A stretch of 64,000 bases of DNA from an uncultured Collinsella sp. (GCA_959606065.1 CAUHHV010000004.1:1-64000); one strand, 5' to 3'; counted from the stretch's first letter, positions 52,909-61,570 are shown. Numbers and translations are program-made. Notes: generated from the sequence alone by a model not told the origin.

Positions 52909-53919
52909 CTACGCCCGCAGGTCCTTTACGCTGGAACGCTCGATCAGCACGCCCGAGACGAGCGTGCGGCTTCTGGAACTCGGGGCTTCCAGGCCTGCAA
53001 CGACCTCGTTGAGCGCACGGATGCCCAGCTCGCGATGGCGAAACTTCACCGACGTCAGAATCGAGTTGGGAATCGTCTTGTAGAGCTCATCGTCGAAGCC
53101 GATCACGGACACGTCGTCGGGCACGCTGAGCCCTTTGTCACGTAGAGCCATCATCACGCCGTTTGCCATACAGTCGTTAGCAGCGAGAACCGCCGTGCAA
53201 TCGGGTTTATCGGCAAGCACAAGGCCCGCGGCATAGCCACTATCCGCATTCCAATCGCCTTGCAGAGGCTCGGGCGGCTCAATGCCACGCGCCTCGAGTG
53301 CCGCACGCCAACCTTTCATACGACACTGGCTCGACAGCGACTCTTTCTTACCAGAGACGAAGTACACGTTCTTGTGCCCGCGATTTAAGAAGTACTCGCA
53401 CGCCATGCGCGCGCCGCCCTCTTGGTCGTCACTAACGGTGGAGCAGGTAGGATGTTCCATCGGTGTGATAATCACCGTCTTGAGGTCTTTCGGCGCCTCA
53501 AAGGTATCAAAGTCATCGACCATCTGGCGCAGGTTGAAAATCATGCCGTCGACGGGAAGTTGCGACATCCTACGCGCCGCTTCGGCAAGGGTCATCTTCT
53601 CCCCCGCCCGCTTTTTGATCATCGTGAGCGCAAAGCCTCGCTCTTCGGCGGCATCGGCAATACCGTCAATCATGTCCACGGCACCGCCCGACAAGTGAAA
53701 CAGCACCACGCCGATGCACCCGTAACGGCCCAACTTGAGCGAACGCGCGGCGAAGTTGGTTCGAAACCCGAGCGCCTCCATTGCCGAATGGACCTTATCG
53801 CGTGTCGACTCTCGCACGCTATCGGGCTCGTTGATCACGCGCGACACCGTCTTGAGAGAAACGCCCGCGGCAACTGCCACATCGTTCATTGAGACATTTT
53901 TCTTGTCCATCGTTGCCAC
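52909..53919 (-). CDS. LacI family regulator of lactose cassette 2
   Basis: A 336-residue repressor, helix-turn-helix MNDVAVAAGVSLKTVSRVIN near residues 11-30. Divergent from lacE2, with a perfect palindromic operator between. GGAG lies five bases before the GTG at 53919 (VATMDKK); the ATG three codons later is the alternative start. The sensor domain differs clearly from that of the cassette 1 LacI, so the two cassettes may answer different inducers. Confidence 0.9.
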   Translation of the reverse strand: MATMDKKNVSMNDVAVAAGVSLKTVSRVINEPDSVRESTRDKVHSAMEALGFRTNFAARSLKLGRYGCIGVVLFHLSGGAVDMIDGIADAAEERGFALTMIKKRAGEKMTLAEAARRMSQLPVDGMIFNLRQMVDDFDTFEAPKDLKTVIITPMEHPTCSTVSDDQEGGARMACEYFLNRGHKNVYFVSGKKESLSSQCRMKGWRAALEARGIEPPEPLQGDWNADSGYAAGLVLADKPDCTAVLAANDCMANGVMMALRDKGLSVPDDVSVIGFDDELYKTIPNSILTSVKFRHRELGIRALNEVVAGLEAPSSRSRTLVSGVLIERSSVKDLRA

Positions 53920-54054
53920 TACTTCTCCAGTCGGTTTTGCATCGCTTGTTTTTTGCGTTCTAGCATACACTACCTGCCCGACTGACAAATCAGCCGTTTA
54001 TCGAACAATATCGACCGTTCACCCGTAAATCCTTGTTGCTCTTCCAAAAATGTC

Positions 54055-54091
54055 TTACGTTGTCATTAACGAAATGACAACGTTGTCATTT
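54055..54091. promoter_or_regulatory. Operators of lactose cassette 2
   Basis: AAATGACAACGTTGTCATTT (54072-54091) is a perfect 20-bp palindrome; TTACGTTGTCATT (54055-54067) is an adjoining partial copy. They lie between the divergent LacI and lacE2 genes and differ from the cassette 1 operator (AATGTT-ACGTTGCCATT). Confidence 0.75.
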
Positions 54092-54194
54092 CGCAATGCC
54101 TTCCTTAAGCAGGAAGGTTTCCGGGCAGTCCTAACCATCCATCGACGACCAGTTCCATCCACATGCATTGCGCATCGAGCAGCAAAGGAGCTCT

Positions 54195-55973
54195 ATGGAC
54201 GCCATCGTAAAGATGCTCGAAAAGCATCAACCGTTCTTTGAGAAGATCTCGAGGAACATCTACCTCCAGGCCATTAAGGACGGATTCCTTGGGTGCATGC
54301 CCATCGTCCTCACCTCTTCGATCTTCCTGCTAATTGCCACCCTTCCTGGCGTAGTTGGCATCACGCTGCCCCAGCCGCTCATCGACTGGTGCAACAAGCT
54401 GTACAACTTCACCATGGGCGTCATGGGCATCATGGTTGCCGGCACCACTGCCAAGAACTTTACGGCTTCCATGAACCGTCGCATGCCCGCCGGCAAGGTG
54501 CTCAACGACGGCTCCACCACGGTGGCCGCCCAGTGCAGCATGCTGCTGCTCGCTGTTACGCAGTTCACCACCAAGTTCAACGGCTCCGATCTTTCGGTCT
54601 TCGATTGCACCAGCATGGGCACGCGCGGTCTGTTCTCAGCCTATATCGCAGCGTTCATTACCGTGTGGGTCTATAAATTCTGCGTCTCGCGCGATCTGAC
54701 CATTAAGCTGCCCAAGGAGGTCCCGGGCGCCATCGCTCAGAACTTCCGCGACATTATCCCCTTTGGCGGCGCCGTCATCATCTGCGGCATCATCGATGTC
54801 GTCGTGCGCAACCTCATGGGCGTTCCGTTCTCCGAGCTGCTTATTAAACTGCTTTCCCCGCTCTTTACCGCTGCAGAAACCTATCCTGGCCTTATCCTTA
54901 TCCAGGCAGCCACCGCGTTCTTCTGGTTCATCGGCGTCCACGGCCCCTCGATCGTCCAGCCGGGCATCGACCCCATCCGTCTTGCCAACCAGGCCGAGAA
55001 TCTGCAGGTTCTGTTGGCAGGCGGCCACCCCGCCCACTCCCTCACCTTTAACATGTCGCTCGTGGGTGAGTTCGGCGGCACCGGCGCCACGTTCATCGTG
55101 CCGCTTCTGCTGATTCTCTTTATGAAGTCCAAGCAGCTCAAAGCCGTCGGTAAGGCCTCGATTGTCCCTGTTGCCTTCGCCGTCAACGAGCCGCTGCTCT
55201 TTGGCGCGCCGATGATCCTTAACCCCTACATGCTCATCCCCTTTGTTGCCGCCGGCTGCGTCAACGTGAGTGTTGCCAAGTTCTTTATCGATAACGTGGG
55301 CATGAACGGCTTCTCCTTCGTGGTGCCTTGGGCCACCCCCGCCCCCATCGGCATCTTCATCACCACGAACTTCCAGCTTATTGCCCTGGTATTTGTCGCG
55401 ATCATCATCTTGCTGGACGCCATCATCTACCTGCCGTTCTTGAAGGCATACGATAAGCTGCTCTGTGACCAGGAAGCCGAGCGCGCCGCCGAGCTGGGTC
55501 TCGAGTCCGATGGTGCCGCTGCCATCGCCGCCAACGCCTCTGTGCCCGCTGTCGAACAGACCACCGCTTCCGTCGAGACAACCGTTGCCGCCACCGACAG
55601 CAAGCCTGTCGCCGATCAGCCCGAGCCCGCCGCCGACGCATCCGCTAAGAAGGACGTCGATGGCCTGAAGGTCCTCGTCCTGTGCGCCGGCGCCGGCACC
55701 TCCGCCATGCTCGCTAACGCCATCAAAGAAGGCGCCGCACAGACCGGCGAGAACATTGCTTCCTCCGCAGGCGCCTATGGCCAGCACACCGCCATCATGG
55801 ATCAGTACGACGTTATCGTGCTTGCCCCGCAGGTCCGTAGCTACTACAACGACATGAAGGCCGACACCGATCGCCTGGGCATTAAGCTGCTCGCCCCGCG
55901 CGGCAAGGAATATATCGACCTTACCCGCGACCCCGCTGGCGCCATCAAGTGGCTCCGCGAGAACCTCGACTAG
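54195..55973 (+). CDS. lacE: PTS lactose-specific EIICB, cassette 2
   Basis: A 592-residue paralogue of the permease at 49373: EIIC domain with GVHGPSIVQP and AVNEPLLFGAP blocks, Ala/Glu-rich linker (about 430-490) and EIIB with phosphocysteine Cys497 in VLCAGAGTSA. The ATG at 54195 has AAAGGAGCTCT before it. No own EIIA is encoded nearby, so LacF at 47458 probably serves it. It may prefer lactose, cellobiose or another beta-galactoside. Confidence 0.93.
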   Translation: MDAIVKMLEKHQPFFEKISRNIYLQAIKDGFLGCMPIVLTSSIFLLIATLPGVVGITLPQPLIDWCNKLYNFTMGVMGIMVAGTTAKNFTASMNRRMPAGKVLNDGSTTVAAQCSMLLLAVTQFTTKFNGSDLSVFDCTSMGTRGLFSAYIAAFITVWVYKFCVSRDLTIKLPKEVPGAIAQNFRDIIPFGGAVIICGIIDVVVRNLMGVPFSELLIKLLSPLFTAAETYPGLILIQAATAFFWFIGVHGPSIVQPGIDPIRLANQAENLQVLLAGGHPAHSLTFNMSLVGEFGGTGATFIVPLLLILFMKSKQLKAVGKASIVPVAFAVNEPLLFGAPMILNPYMLIPFVAAGCVNVSVAKFFIDNVGMNGFSFVVPWATPAPIGIFITTNFQLIALVFVAIIILLDAIIYLPFLKAYDKLLCDQEAERAAELGLESDGAAAIAANASVPAVEQTTASVETTVAATDSKPVADQPEPAADASAKKDVDGLKVLVLCAGAGTSAMLANAIKEGAAQTGENIASSAGAYGQHTAIMDQYDVIVLAPQVRSYYNDMKADTDRLGIKLLAPRGKEYIDLTRDPAGAIKWLRENLD

Positions 55974-55987
55974 TTCCTCCCTCTGTT

Positions 55988-56014
55988 GGTGCCCGGATCC
56001 CCAGTTCGGGCACC
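55988..56014 (+). terminator. Intercistronic hairpin lacE2-lacG2
   Basis: GGTGCCCG (55988-55995) pairs with CGGGCACC (56007-56014), no T-tract. Same position as the hairpin in cassette 1 (51158-51191) but unrelated sequence. Confidence 0.55.
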
Positions 56015-56048
56015 TCTCCCTATTCGTATCCCACAGAAAGGATGACTC

Positions 56049-57470
56049 ATGACCAACCCCATACAGTTCCCCGACGGTTTTGTGTTTGGCGGCGCCACCG
56101 CCGCTTACCAAGTTGAGGGCGAGACCCGTACGCACGGCAAGGGCAAAGTGCCCTGGGACGATTTCCTGGCAGCTCAGGGTCGCTTCTCCCCCGACCCCGC
56201 AAGCGATTTCTACAACAAGTACCCGGTCGATATCGACCTGTGCCAGCGCTTCGGCATCAACGGTATTCGCGTCTCCATCGCTTGGAGCCGTATCTTCCCC
56301 AACGGCACCGGCGAGATTAACCCCGAGGGTGTCGCTTTCTATCACGAGCTTTTCGCCACCTGCAACAATGCCGGCGTTATCCCCTATGTCACGCTCGATC
56401 ACTTCGATACGCCCGAGGCCTTCTACCAGGACGACGGCGAGGGCTTCCTGACGCGCACGACGATCGACGCTTTTGTCGAGTACGCCAAGTTCTGCTTTGC
56501 CGAGTTCACCGAGGTCAAGCACTGGTTCACGTTTAACGAGATTCCCGCAACCGCCGAGGGCAGCTTTATCGTCGGCAACTGGCCGCACGGCGAGAAGTAC
56601 CGCCTGGACAAGGCCTTCCAGCTCATGCACAACATGATGGTGGCCCACGCCAAGGCTGTCGTCGCCTTCCATGAGGGCGGCTTTGAGGGCGAGATCGGCA
56701 TTGTCCAGAACCTGGAGCCCAAGTATCCTCTCGACCCCAACAGCGCTGCCGACTGCGAGGCCGCCCGCATGGCCGACGTCATCAACAACCGCTGGGTACT
56801 CGACGCCACCTTCCGCGGCCACTATGCAGCCGACACCATGGAGGCTGCGACCAAGCTGGCCCATATCGCCGGCGGCGAGCTCGACGTTCGCGACGAGGAC
56901 ATCGCCGCGTTGACCGCCGCGCTCCCCTACAACGATTGCCTGGGCGTCAACACCTACAAGTGCCAGTTTCTGCGTGCCGCCGAGGGCGAAAACGACATCA
57001 ACCACAATGGCACCGGCGACAAGGGCTCCTCGCGCTGGTTCCTCAAGGGCGTGGGCGAGGCATGCGTGCGCGAAGGCGTTCCCACGACCGATTGGGACTG
57101 GATCATCTATCCCGAGGGCCTGTACGACCTGTTGCTCCGCATTAAGAACGATTACCCCAACTACAAAAAGATCTACATCACCGAGAACGGCATGGGCTAT
57201 AAGGACGACTTCGAGGACGGCTTTATCGATGACGCCCCTCGCATCGACTATATGCGTCAGCATCTCGCATGGATCCTCAAGGCGATTGACGGCGGCGTAA
57301 ACGTCGACGGCTACTTTGTGTGGTCGCTGCAGGATCAGTTCTCCTGGACCAACGGCTACAACAAGCGCTACGGCCTGTTCTACATCGACTTTGAGACCCA
57401 GAAACGTTATCCCAAGGCAAGCGCATACTGGTACAAGAACGTCGCGGAGACCGGCCTGCTCATGGCCTAG
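56049..57470 (+). CDS. lacG: 6-phospho-beta-galactosidase, cassette 2
   Basis: A 473-residue GH1 paralogue of LacG1: acid/base Glu164 in FNEIP, nucleophile Glu379 in TENGMG and the phosphate-binding FSWTNGYNKRYG. Alignment by eye with LacG1 is nearly gap-free, with differences mainly in the region after residue 110 and around residues 270-330, where substrate-contacting loops lie. AGAAAGGATGACTC precedes the ATG. Terminator and the shared 3' repeat follow. Confidence 0.92.
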   Translation: MTNPIQFPDGFVFGGATAAYQVEGETRTHGKGKVPWDDFLAAQGRFSPDPASDFYNKYPVDIDLCQRFGINGIRVSIAWSRIFPNGTGEINPEGVAFYHELFATCNNAGVIPYVTLDHFDTPEAFYQDDGEGFLTRTTIDAFVEYAKFCFAEFTEVKHWFTFNEIPATAEGSFIVGNWPHGEKYRLDKAFQLMHNMMVAHAKAVVAFHEGGFEGEIGIVQNLEPKYPLDPNSAADCEAARMADVINNRWVLDATFRGHYAADTMEAATKLAHIAGGELDVRDEDIAALTAALPYNDCLGVNTYKCQFLRAAEGENDINHNGTGDKGSSRWFLKGVGEACVREGVPTTDWDWIIYPEGLYDLLLRIKNDYPNYKKIYITENGMGYKDDFEDGFIDDAPRIDYMRQHLAWILKAIDGGVNVDGYFVWSLQDQFSWTNGYNKRYGLFYIDFETQKRYPKASAYWYKNVAETGLLMA

Positions 57471-57494
57471 TTTCCGCCGCATACCCCCCTGTCG

Positions 57495-57536
57495 GCCGCA
57501 TGTGAGTCCCTCCGCGGGATCGCATGCGGCTTTTTT
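57495..57536 (+). terminator. Terminator of lactose cassette 2
   Basis: GCCGCATG (57495-57502) pairs with CATGCGGC (57523-57530), followed by TTTTTTG. Confidence 0.85.
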
Positions 57537-57565
57537 GTTTTTGGTGGGCCGGAGCAGGCCGCTTG

Positions 57566-57615
57566 TCTCGATCTGTAACATCTAATCCGGTTTTCTACTC
57601 CCAACTGTTATAGAT
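57566..57615. repeat. lacG 3' repeat, copy 2
   Basis: GTCTCGATCTGTAACATCTA is identical to 52836-52855. ATCTGTAACA (57571-57580) pairs with TGTTATAGAT (57606-57615), one G-T type change from copy 1. The loop between differs. Confidence 0.65.
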
Positions 57616-57644
57616 TGAGATAATTCGACGACGCCGACGTTTTA

Positions 57645-57661
57645 ATATACCGTGGTACAAT
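57645..57661 (+). promoter_or_regulatory. Promoter/operator of the toxin-antitoxin genes
   Basis: A -10 TACAAT (57656-57661) overlaps the dyad TACC-GT-GGTA (57648-57657), about 30 bp before the antitoxin start. The overlap fits autoregulation by the antitoxin-toxin complex. Confidence 0.45.
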
Positions 57662-57687
57662 TGTGTCCCAACGCAAAGGAGGTACCC

Positions 57688-57954
57688 ATGTCAGCTTGTG
57701 TGCCCGTCCGAGATATGAAGGACACTGCTGCATTCACCACGCTTGTTGAGTCTGAGCGCGACGTCACCGTAACTAAGAACGGCTACGAGGCCATGCACTG
57801 CATCAGCAGCGACCAGTATCGCCTCATGCAAGAAGAAATCGCCAAGGCAAAACTGCTGTCTCGTATGATGTTGGCAGAAGACGAAATATCGCAAGGCGAC
57901 TACAGCGACTACGAATCCTTCGCGGCTTCGATACGAGACAAATATGACCTATAA
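57688..57954 (+). CDS. Phd/YefM-type antitoxin
   Basis: An 88-residue DNA-binding antitoxin: VPVRDMKDTAAFTTLVE (about residues 5-21) and VTVTKNGYEAM are typical of the Phd/YefM N-terminal fold, and the acidic C-terminus (about 60-88) would wrap the toxin. AAAGGAGGTACCC is a very strong ribosome site. Its end overlaps the toxin gene by 11 bases. Confidence 0.88.
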   Translation: MSACVPVRDMKDTAAFTTLVESERDVTVTKNGYEAMHCISSDQYRLMQEEIAKAKLLSRMMLAEDEISQGDYSDYESFAASIRDKYDL

Positions 57955-58249
57955 CGTCGTAATCCTCAAAAGCGCGCGATATGAGTACGAGAGTATTGTC
58001 GGATACCTTGCTCAAATCCTCAAGAATCCGCGTGCAGCAGGCAATTTTGTCGCTGAGTTTGAATACCAGCTTGACCTGCTTCGCGAGCAGCCACTTTTAC
58101 GTCCCCTCTCGCACATGCAAGAGCTGGCGGCACGTAATTACCGATCGTTTCCCGTCAACAACTACGTGTGTCTATACAAGTTTGAGCGCGAAACGATCTA
58201 TATCGCCCACGTTTTTCACCAGTCACAGGACTACGCCCGCCTGGTCTAG
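57944..58249 (+). CDS. RelE/ParE-type toxin
   Basis: A 101-residue toxin of the RelE/ParE superfamily: YNVVILKSARYEYESIVGYL at the start, then RNYRSFPVNNYVCLYKFE and IYIAHVFHQSQDY at the end, the usual strand pattern. Whether it cuts mRNA (RelE) or poisons gyrase (ParE) cannot be told. Located between lactose cassette 2 and lacR. Confidence 0.87.
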   Translation: MTYNVVILKSARYEYESIVGYLAQILKNPRAAGNFVAEFEYQLDLLREQPLLRPLSHMQELAARNYRSFPVNNYVCLYKFERETIYIAHVFHQSQDYARLV

Positions 58250-58356
58250 CCCGCAAGCCGAATAATTGGCCCGAGCACATTTGCGCGTCATGTCACGTTG
58301 CGTTGACACGCCAATCCCTCGCCACGGCAGGGCAAACGTATCGCCCGCAGCGCTAG

Positions 58357-59121
58357 CTAGCAGATGACCTGCGTGTGCTCCTCGATGGCGGCGCGATCCG
58401 CATCGGCGATACCCGGTTCGCACACCACGGCGTCCAAGCTGTCCAGGCGGCAGAAGGTGTAGAAGTCGCGCTTACCAATTTTGCTGGAATCGGCGATCAG
58501 ATAGCGCGAGTCTGCCTTGCTAAAGGCGAGCTGCTGGATACGCCCCTCGTCCATGTTGGACGTAGATACGTCGCCATCCAGAATGCCGTTGGCGCCGACA
58601 AACGCAGCGTCGATACCCAGCGCACGCAGGGTATCCTCAGCCGTTGGTCCCACAAAAGCGGCGGTGCGGCGACGGTACATACCGCCCACGAGGCACAGGT
58701 CGCAATCTTCGCGCGCCTCGAGCAGGTTAAACACCGAAAGCGAATTGGTCACGATGCGCAGGCGAAACGCCGGCAGCATCGAGGCCATCTGCTCAACCGT
58801 GGTACCCGTACCCAAAAAGATGGTCGAGCCCTCCTCGATGAGCTCAACGGCGCGGCGCGCGATCTGCAGCTTTTCCTCGGCATGCTTAGTGCGCTTTTCG
58901 CTGTGCGAATACTCGTGGCGCAACATAGCGTGGGGACGGCCCTGCGCGCTACGGGCTCCACCGTGCACGCGCTCAATCTCGCCCAGGCTCGCAAGTTCTT
59001 CGAGGTCGCGGCGAATCGTCATGTCCGAAACGCCCAGTGCGTCCGAAATCTCCTTGACCGAGACCGTGCCCTGCTCCTCGAGCAGCTGACGAACCTTATC
59101 CTGTCGCTCTGCCTTAATCAC
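58357..59121 (-). CDS. DeoR family regulator, probable LacR
   Basis: A 254-residue DeoR regulator: winged helix VSVKEISDALGVSDMTIRRDL (about residues 20-40) followed by RVHGGARS, and a sugar-phosphate-binding domain with FLGTGTTVEQMA. GAGGA lies six bases before the GTG at 59121. A TTCAAAnA-N5-GAACA site lies upstream of it and of lacA and lacF, so it is the best candidate to coordinate the tagatose-6-phosphate genes, as LacR does in lactococci with tagatose-6-phosphate as inducer. Confidence 0.87.
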   Translation of the reverse strand: MIKAERQDKVRQLLEEQGTVSVKEISDALGVSDMTIRRDLEELASLGEIERVHGGARSAQGRPHAMLRHEYSHSEKRTKHAEEKLQIARRAVELIEEGSTIFLGTGTTVEQMASMLPAFRLRIVTNSLSVFNLLEAREDCDLCLVGGMYRRRTAAFVGPTAEDTLRALGIDAAFVGANGILDGDVSTSNMDEGRIQQLAFSKADSRYLIADSSKIGKRDFYTFCRLDSLDAVVCEPGIADADRAAIEEHTQVIC

Positions 59122-59154
59122 GATGAATCCTCGCCGTTCTTTGCGCGCATATCA

Positions 59155-59174
59155 TTCAAACAGTAACGAACAAA
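59155..59174 (-). promoter_or_regulatory. LacR-type site before the DeoR regulator gene
   Basis: TTCAAACAGTAACGAACAAA, 34 bp upstream of the GTG start and about 150 bp before galM, matches the sites at 45778-45797 and 47881-47900. Confidence 0.55.
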
Positions 59175-59327
59175 TTGTATCAGACTCGTGCGCGTCAAAA
59201 ATGAACGCCTGCACAGCTCCAATCATCACTTTTTTGAGAAAAATACCCCCTGCTTTAGTGGGGTGTAGTGATAATCTCACCTGTTCGCGCTACAGTTTGT
59301 CCGAAATACCTCGATGTTAGGAACCAA

Positions 59328-60380
59328 ATGATCACTTCCGAGCTTTTCGGCACCGCGCCGTGCGGTACCCCCGTTCATCGTTACACCCTCAACGGGCCCG
59401 AGATCTGCGTTCGCATTATGGACTTTGGCGCCACCGTGCTAGGTATCGATGTGCCCGACATTCCCGGCAATGTGCGCGATGTGGTGCTTGGCTTCGATAA
59501 GCTCGAGGATTACTTTGACAACCCCGCCTGCTTTGGCGCGACCATCGGTCCCGTGGCAAACCGCACCGCGGGTGCCACGATCACCATCAACGGCACGGAC
59601 TGGCATATGCCCGCCAACGAGGGCGCCAACAACCTGCACAGCGATCTTGAGCACGGTCTGCATAAACGCGTGTGGGACGTTGAGCTCGACGAGGTCCATA
59701 ATGCCGTGCTCATGACCACCTCGCTTAAGGATGGCGAGCTGGGCCTGCCCGGCAACCGAACCTTTACGGCCGTGTTTACCGTTACACGCACCGGCGTCTT
59801 CCGCATCGATTATGGTTGCGAGAGCGACCGCGCCACCTACGTGTCCATGACCAACCACACGTACTTTAACCTTGCCGGCCATAACGCCGGCATGGACTGC
59901 GAGCACTTCTTTGTTGCTAACGCTGCCCACTACCTGCCCATTAACGAGCAGAACATTCCCACCGGCGAGATTGCTCCGGTCGAGGGAACACCGTTTGACT
60001 TTCGCGAGCTGCGTCCTGTCGCACCCGGCATGGAGGCCGACGATCCGCAGATTAAGCAGGCCCGTGGCTACGATCACTGCCTGTGCATCGATGGCTATCA
60101 GTACAGCCGTAACCTGCGGCGCGCCCTGCATGTTGAGGAAATGTGGACCGGCCGCGAGCTGGACTACTACACCACTGCCCCGGGCGTTCAGCTCTACACC
60201 GGTAATTGGCTGGGCGACGAGCACGCCAAGGACGATGCTAACTATGGCTGGGGCGCCGGCTTTGCCCTCGAGGCAGAGATGTACCCCGACACGCCGCACC
60301 AGCCGCTGTTCCCGCAGGGCATTGTGGGCCCGGGTCATCCCTACAGCAATGTGATCGAGTACCACTTTATGAGGCACTAA
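59328..60380 (+). CDS. galM: Aldose 1-epimerase (galactose mutarotase)
   Basis: Interconverts alpha and beta galactose for GalK. A 350-residue member: DFGATVLGIDVPD at about residues 29-41, FGATIGPVANRTAGA, the catalytic His in TNHTYFNLAGH, ARGYDHCLCID and Glu near the C-terminus (ALEAEMYPDTPHQP). AGGAACCAA precedes the ATG at 59328; an upstream in-frame start lacks homology. It is divergent from the DeoR regulator gene. Confidence 0.93.
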   Translation: MITSELFGTAPCGTPVHRYTLNGPEICVRIMDFGATVLGIDVPDIPGNVRDVVLGFDKLEDYFDNPACFGATIGPVANRTAGATITINGTDWHMPANEGANNLHSDLEHGLHKRVWDVELDEVHNAVLMTTSLKDGELGLPGNRTFTAVFTVTRTGVFRIDYGCESDRATYVSMTNHTYFNLAGHNAGMDCEHFFVANAAHYLPINEQNIPTGEIAPVEGTPFDFRELRPVAPGMEADDPQIKQARGYDHCLCIDGYQYSRNLRRALHVEEMWTGRELDYYTTAPGVQLYTGNWLGDEHAKDDANYGWGAGFALEAEMYPDTPHQPLFPQGIVGPGHPYSNVIEYHFMRH

Positions 60381-60406
60381 GCCCACAACGCGACATATTG
60401 CACAGC

Positions 60407-60441
60407 AGCGCCCGCCGGCACCACCGCCGGCGGGCGCTTTT
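60407..60441 (+). terminator. galM terminator
   Basis: AGCGCCCGCCGG (60407-60418) pairs with CCGGCGGGCGCT (60427-60438), followed by TTT. Confidence 0.82.
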
Positions 60442-60486
60442 CATCTTTTGGGCTCATTTTCGCTGTGACTGTATGAGTGACATATC

Positions 60487-60638
60487 AAAACTATGCCCAT
60501 TTACTACGTTTAGCCCGGAATGTTCAACCATGCGCCGGTTTTTGTTAAATTCGCGAGCCGTCTACCTGCGATTTTGTTTTTCTCAAATTCGATATGCTCG
60601 ACGATAGCCAATCAAACGTAGTAAATGGACATAGTTTT
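60487..60638. repeat. 152-bp inverted-repeat element, copy 2
   Basis: Arms 60487-60511 and 60614-60638 are complementary over 25 bases with one mismatch (AAAACTATGCCCATTTACTACG at the outside). Central TCTACCTGCG at 60561-60570. Same length and layout as 47110-47261. It fills most of the 325-bp gap between galM and the IIB gene. Confidence 0.8.
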
Positions 60639-60675
60639 TGGCAGGCGGCATCGCGCGCGTCCCTCGCAAGGGCAA

Positions 60676-60708
60676 AATGATCCGTTTTCCTCCGTCCCCA
60701 AGGGATCA
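60676..60708 (+). repeat. GTCCCC-loop hairpin at the IIB gene end
   Basis: TGATCC pairs with GGATCA around GTTTTCCTCCGTCCCCAAG. It overlaps the last bases of the leftward IIB gene. Closely similar to the element after galT at 42177-42209. Confidence 0.6.
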
Positions 60709-61188
60709 GTTGAACAGATTGCCGATGGGGTCGGGATTGGAGTTGGGGAGGTAGCGGATTTCTAGTTCTATTCCGAGCTTTTGCAGCTCTCTCAGAGCAG
60801 CGACGTCCGCATCGTCTATGGCGACTGCGGGCGTTGCGGGACGCTTGCCCTCCCCCGCCCGCATATGGCCGATACTAATCTTGGTTATTGGCACACCGCC
60901 CTTAACCAGCGCGAGCGCATCGGAGGGTGAGGCCACCATGATCAGAATCAATTGGCGAGGCGTTGCGGTATGAATGATGTCGATGGCCTTTTGTACCGAG
61001 AAAAACCGCGTCCAAACGCCTTCTGGCGCCGCCACCCTCATGGGTGCCCATTGGCGCGAATCTGCCGCGATCTCATCGTTGACGATTAGGACAAGGTTGG
61101 AACTCACGGCTTCGTTCCACAGCTCAACGTCTTGTCCGTAAATGAAACGGTCGTCGATACGTGTGAGAAGGATCTTGGGTTGAGCCAT
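60706..61188 (-). CDS. Orphan mannose-family PTS IIB-like protein lacking the phospho-histidine
   Basis: A 160-residue protein with the full fold of mannose/sorbose-class IIB: KILLTRIDDRFIYGQ at the start, GVPITKISIGHMRAGEGKR in the middle and LGIELEIRYLP near the end. The family sequence is RxDDRLIHGQ, where His accepts phosphate; here Tyr17 (TAC codon) stands in its place, so sugar phosphorylation should not be possible. No IIA, IIC or IID genes are adjacent. It may be a regulatory or degraded relative. The ATG at 61188 is chosen by homology; the ribosome site is weak. Confidence 0.85.
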   Translation of the reverse strand: MAQPKILLTRIDDRFIYGQDVELWNEAVSSNLVLIVNDEIAADSRQWAPMRVAAPEGVWTRFFSVQKAIDIIHTATPRQLILIMVASPSDALALVKGGVPITKISIGHMRAGEGKRPATPAVAIDDADVAALRELQKLGIELEIRYLPNSNPDPIGNLFN

Positions 61189-61327
61189 GGCTGCCCCATT
61201 CTGTTTGAGACCCATACGAGCGGGACGTCGGCCACCAACTCAACAGCAGGTCAAGCGCCAAATGAGTACCGCAGACATTGCGTCTCCAATATTAGTGCAT
61301 TTAAAGTGAGAAAAGCCGTCAGAACAC

Positions 61328-61356
61328 TTGCGCGGATGTGCGATGTCCCGTATCAT
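61328..61356 (+). promoter_or_regulatory. Promoter of the tRNA-Thr gene
   Basis: TTGCGC (61328-61333) and TATCAT (61351-61356) with a 17-bp spacer, about 40 bp before the tRNA. Confidence 0.6.
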
Positions 61357-61395
61357 AGACAGCCGTTGACGCCTCAGTTGCGTCACCACATGGCC

Positions 61396-61471
61396 GCCAG
61401 CGTAGCTCAGTTGGTAGAGCACCGCTCTCGTAAAGCGGGGGTCACCGGTTCGAGCCCGGTCGCTGGCTCCA
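61396..61471 (+). tRNA. tRNA-Thr, anticodon CGT
   Basis: A 76-base cloverleaf including encoded CCA. Acceptor stem GCCAGCG/CGCTGGC, D-arm GCTC-AGTTGGTA-GAGC, anticodon stem CCGCT/AGCGG with loop CTCGTAA (anticodon CGT, reading ACG), and T-arm ACCGG-TTCGAGC-CCGGT. Confidence 0.97.
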
Positions 61472-61482
61472 TTGCACAAGAT

Positions 61483-61506
61483 AGCCGCCTTCGGGCGGCT
61501 TTTTTG
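61483..61506 (+). terminator. tRNA-Thr terminator
   Basis: AGCCGCC-TTCG-GGCGGCT followed by TTTTTT. Confidence 0.92.
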
Positions 61507-61570
61507 TTGCCGATTTCTGGCGAACATCCGCCAATCCAAGCACAACGCCGCCGGCAACTCCCCTACTCAA

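Noticed and set aside
54636..57581. A 981-codon open frame on the minus strand across lacE2 and lacG2
   Set aside because: It is antisense to two clear genes with intact catalytic motifs; long antisense frames are common in GC-rich genes and its translation is low-complexity, His/Gly/Val-rich.
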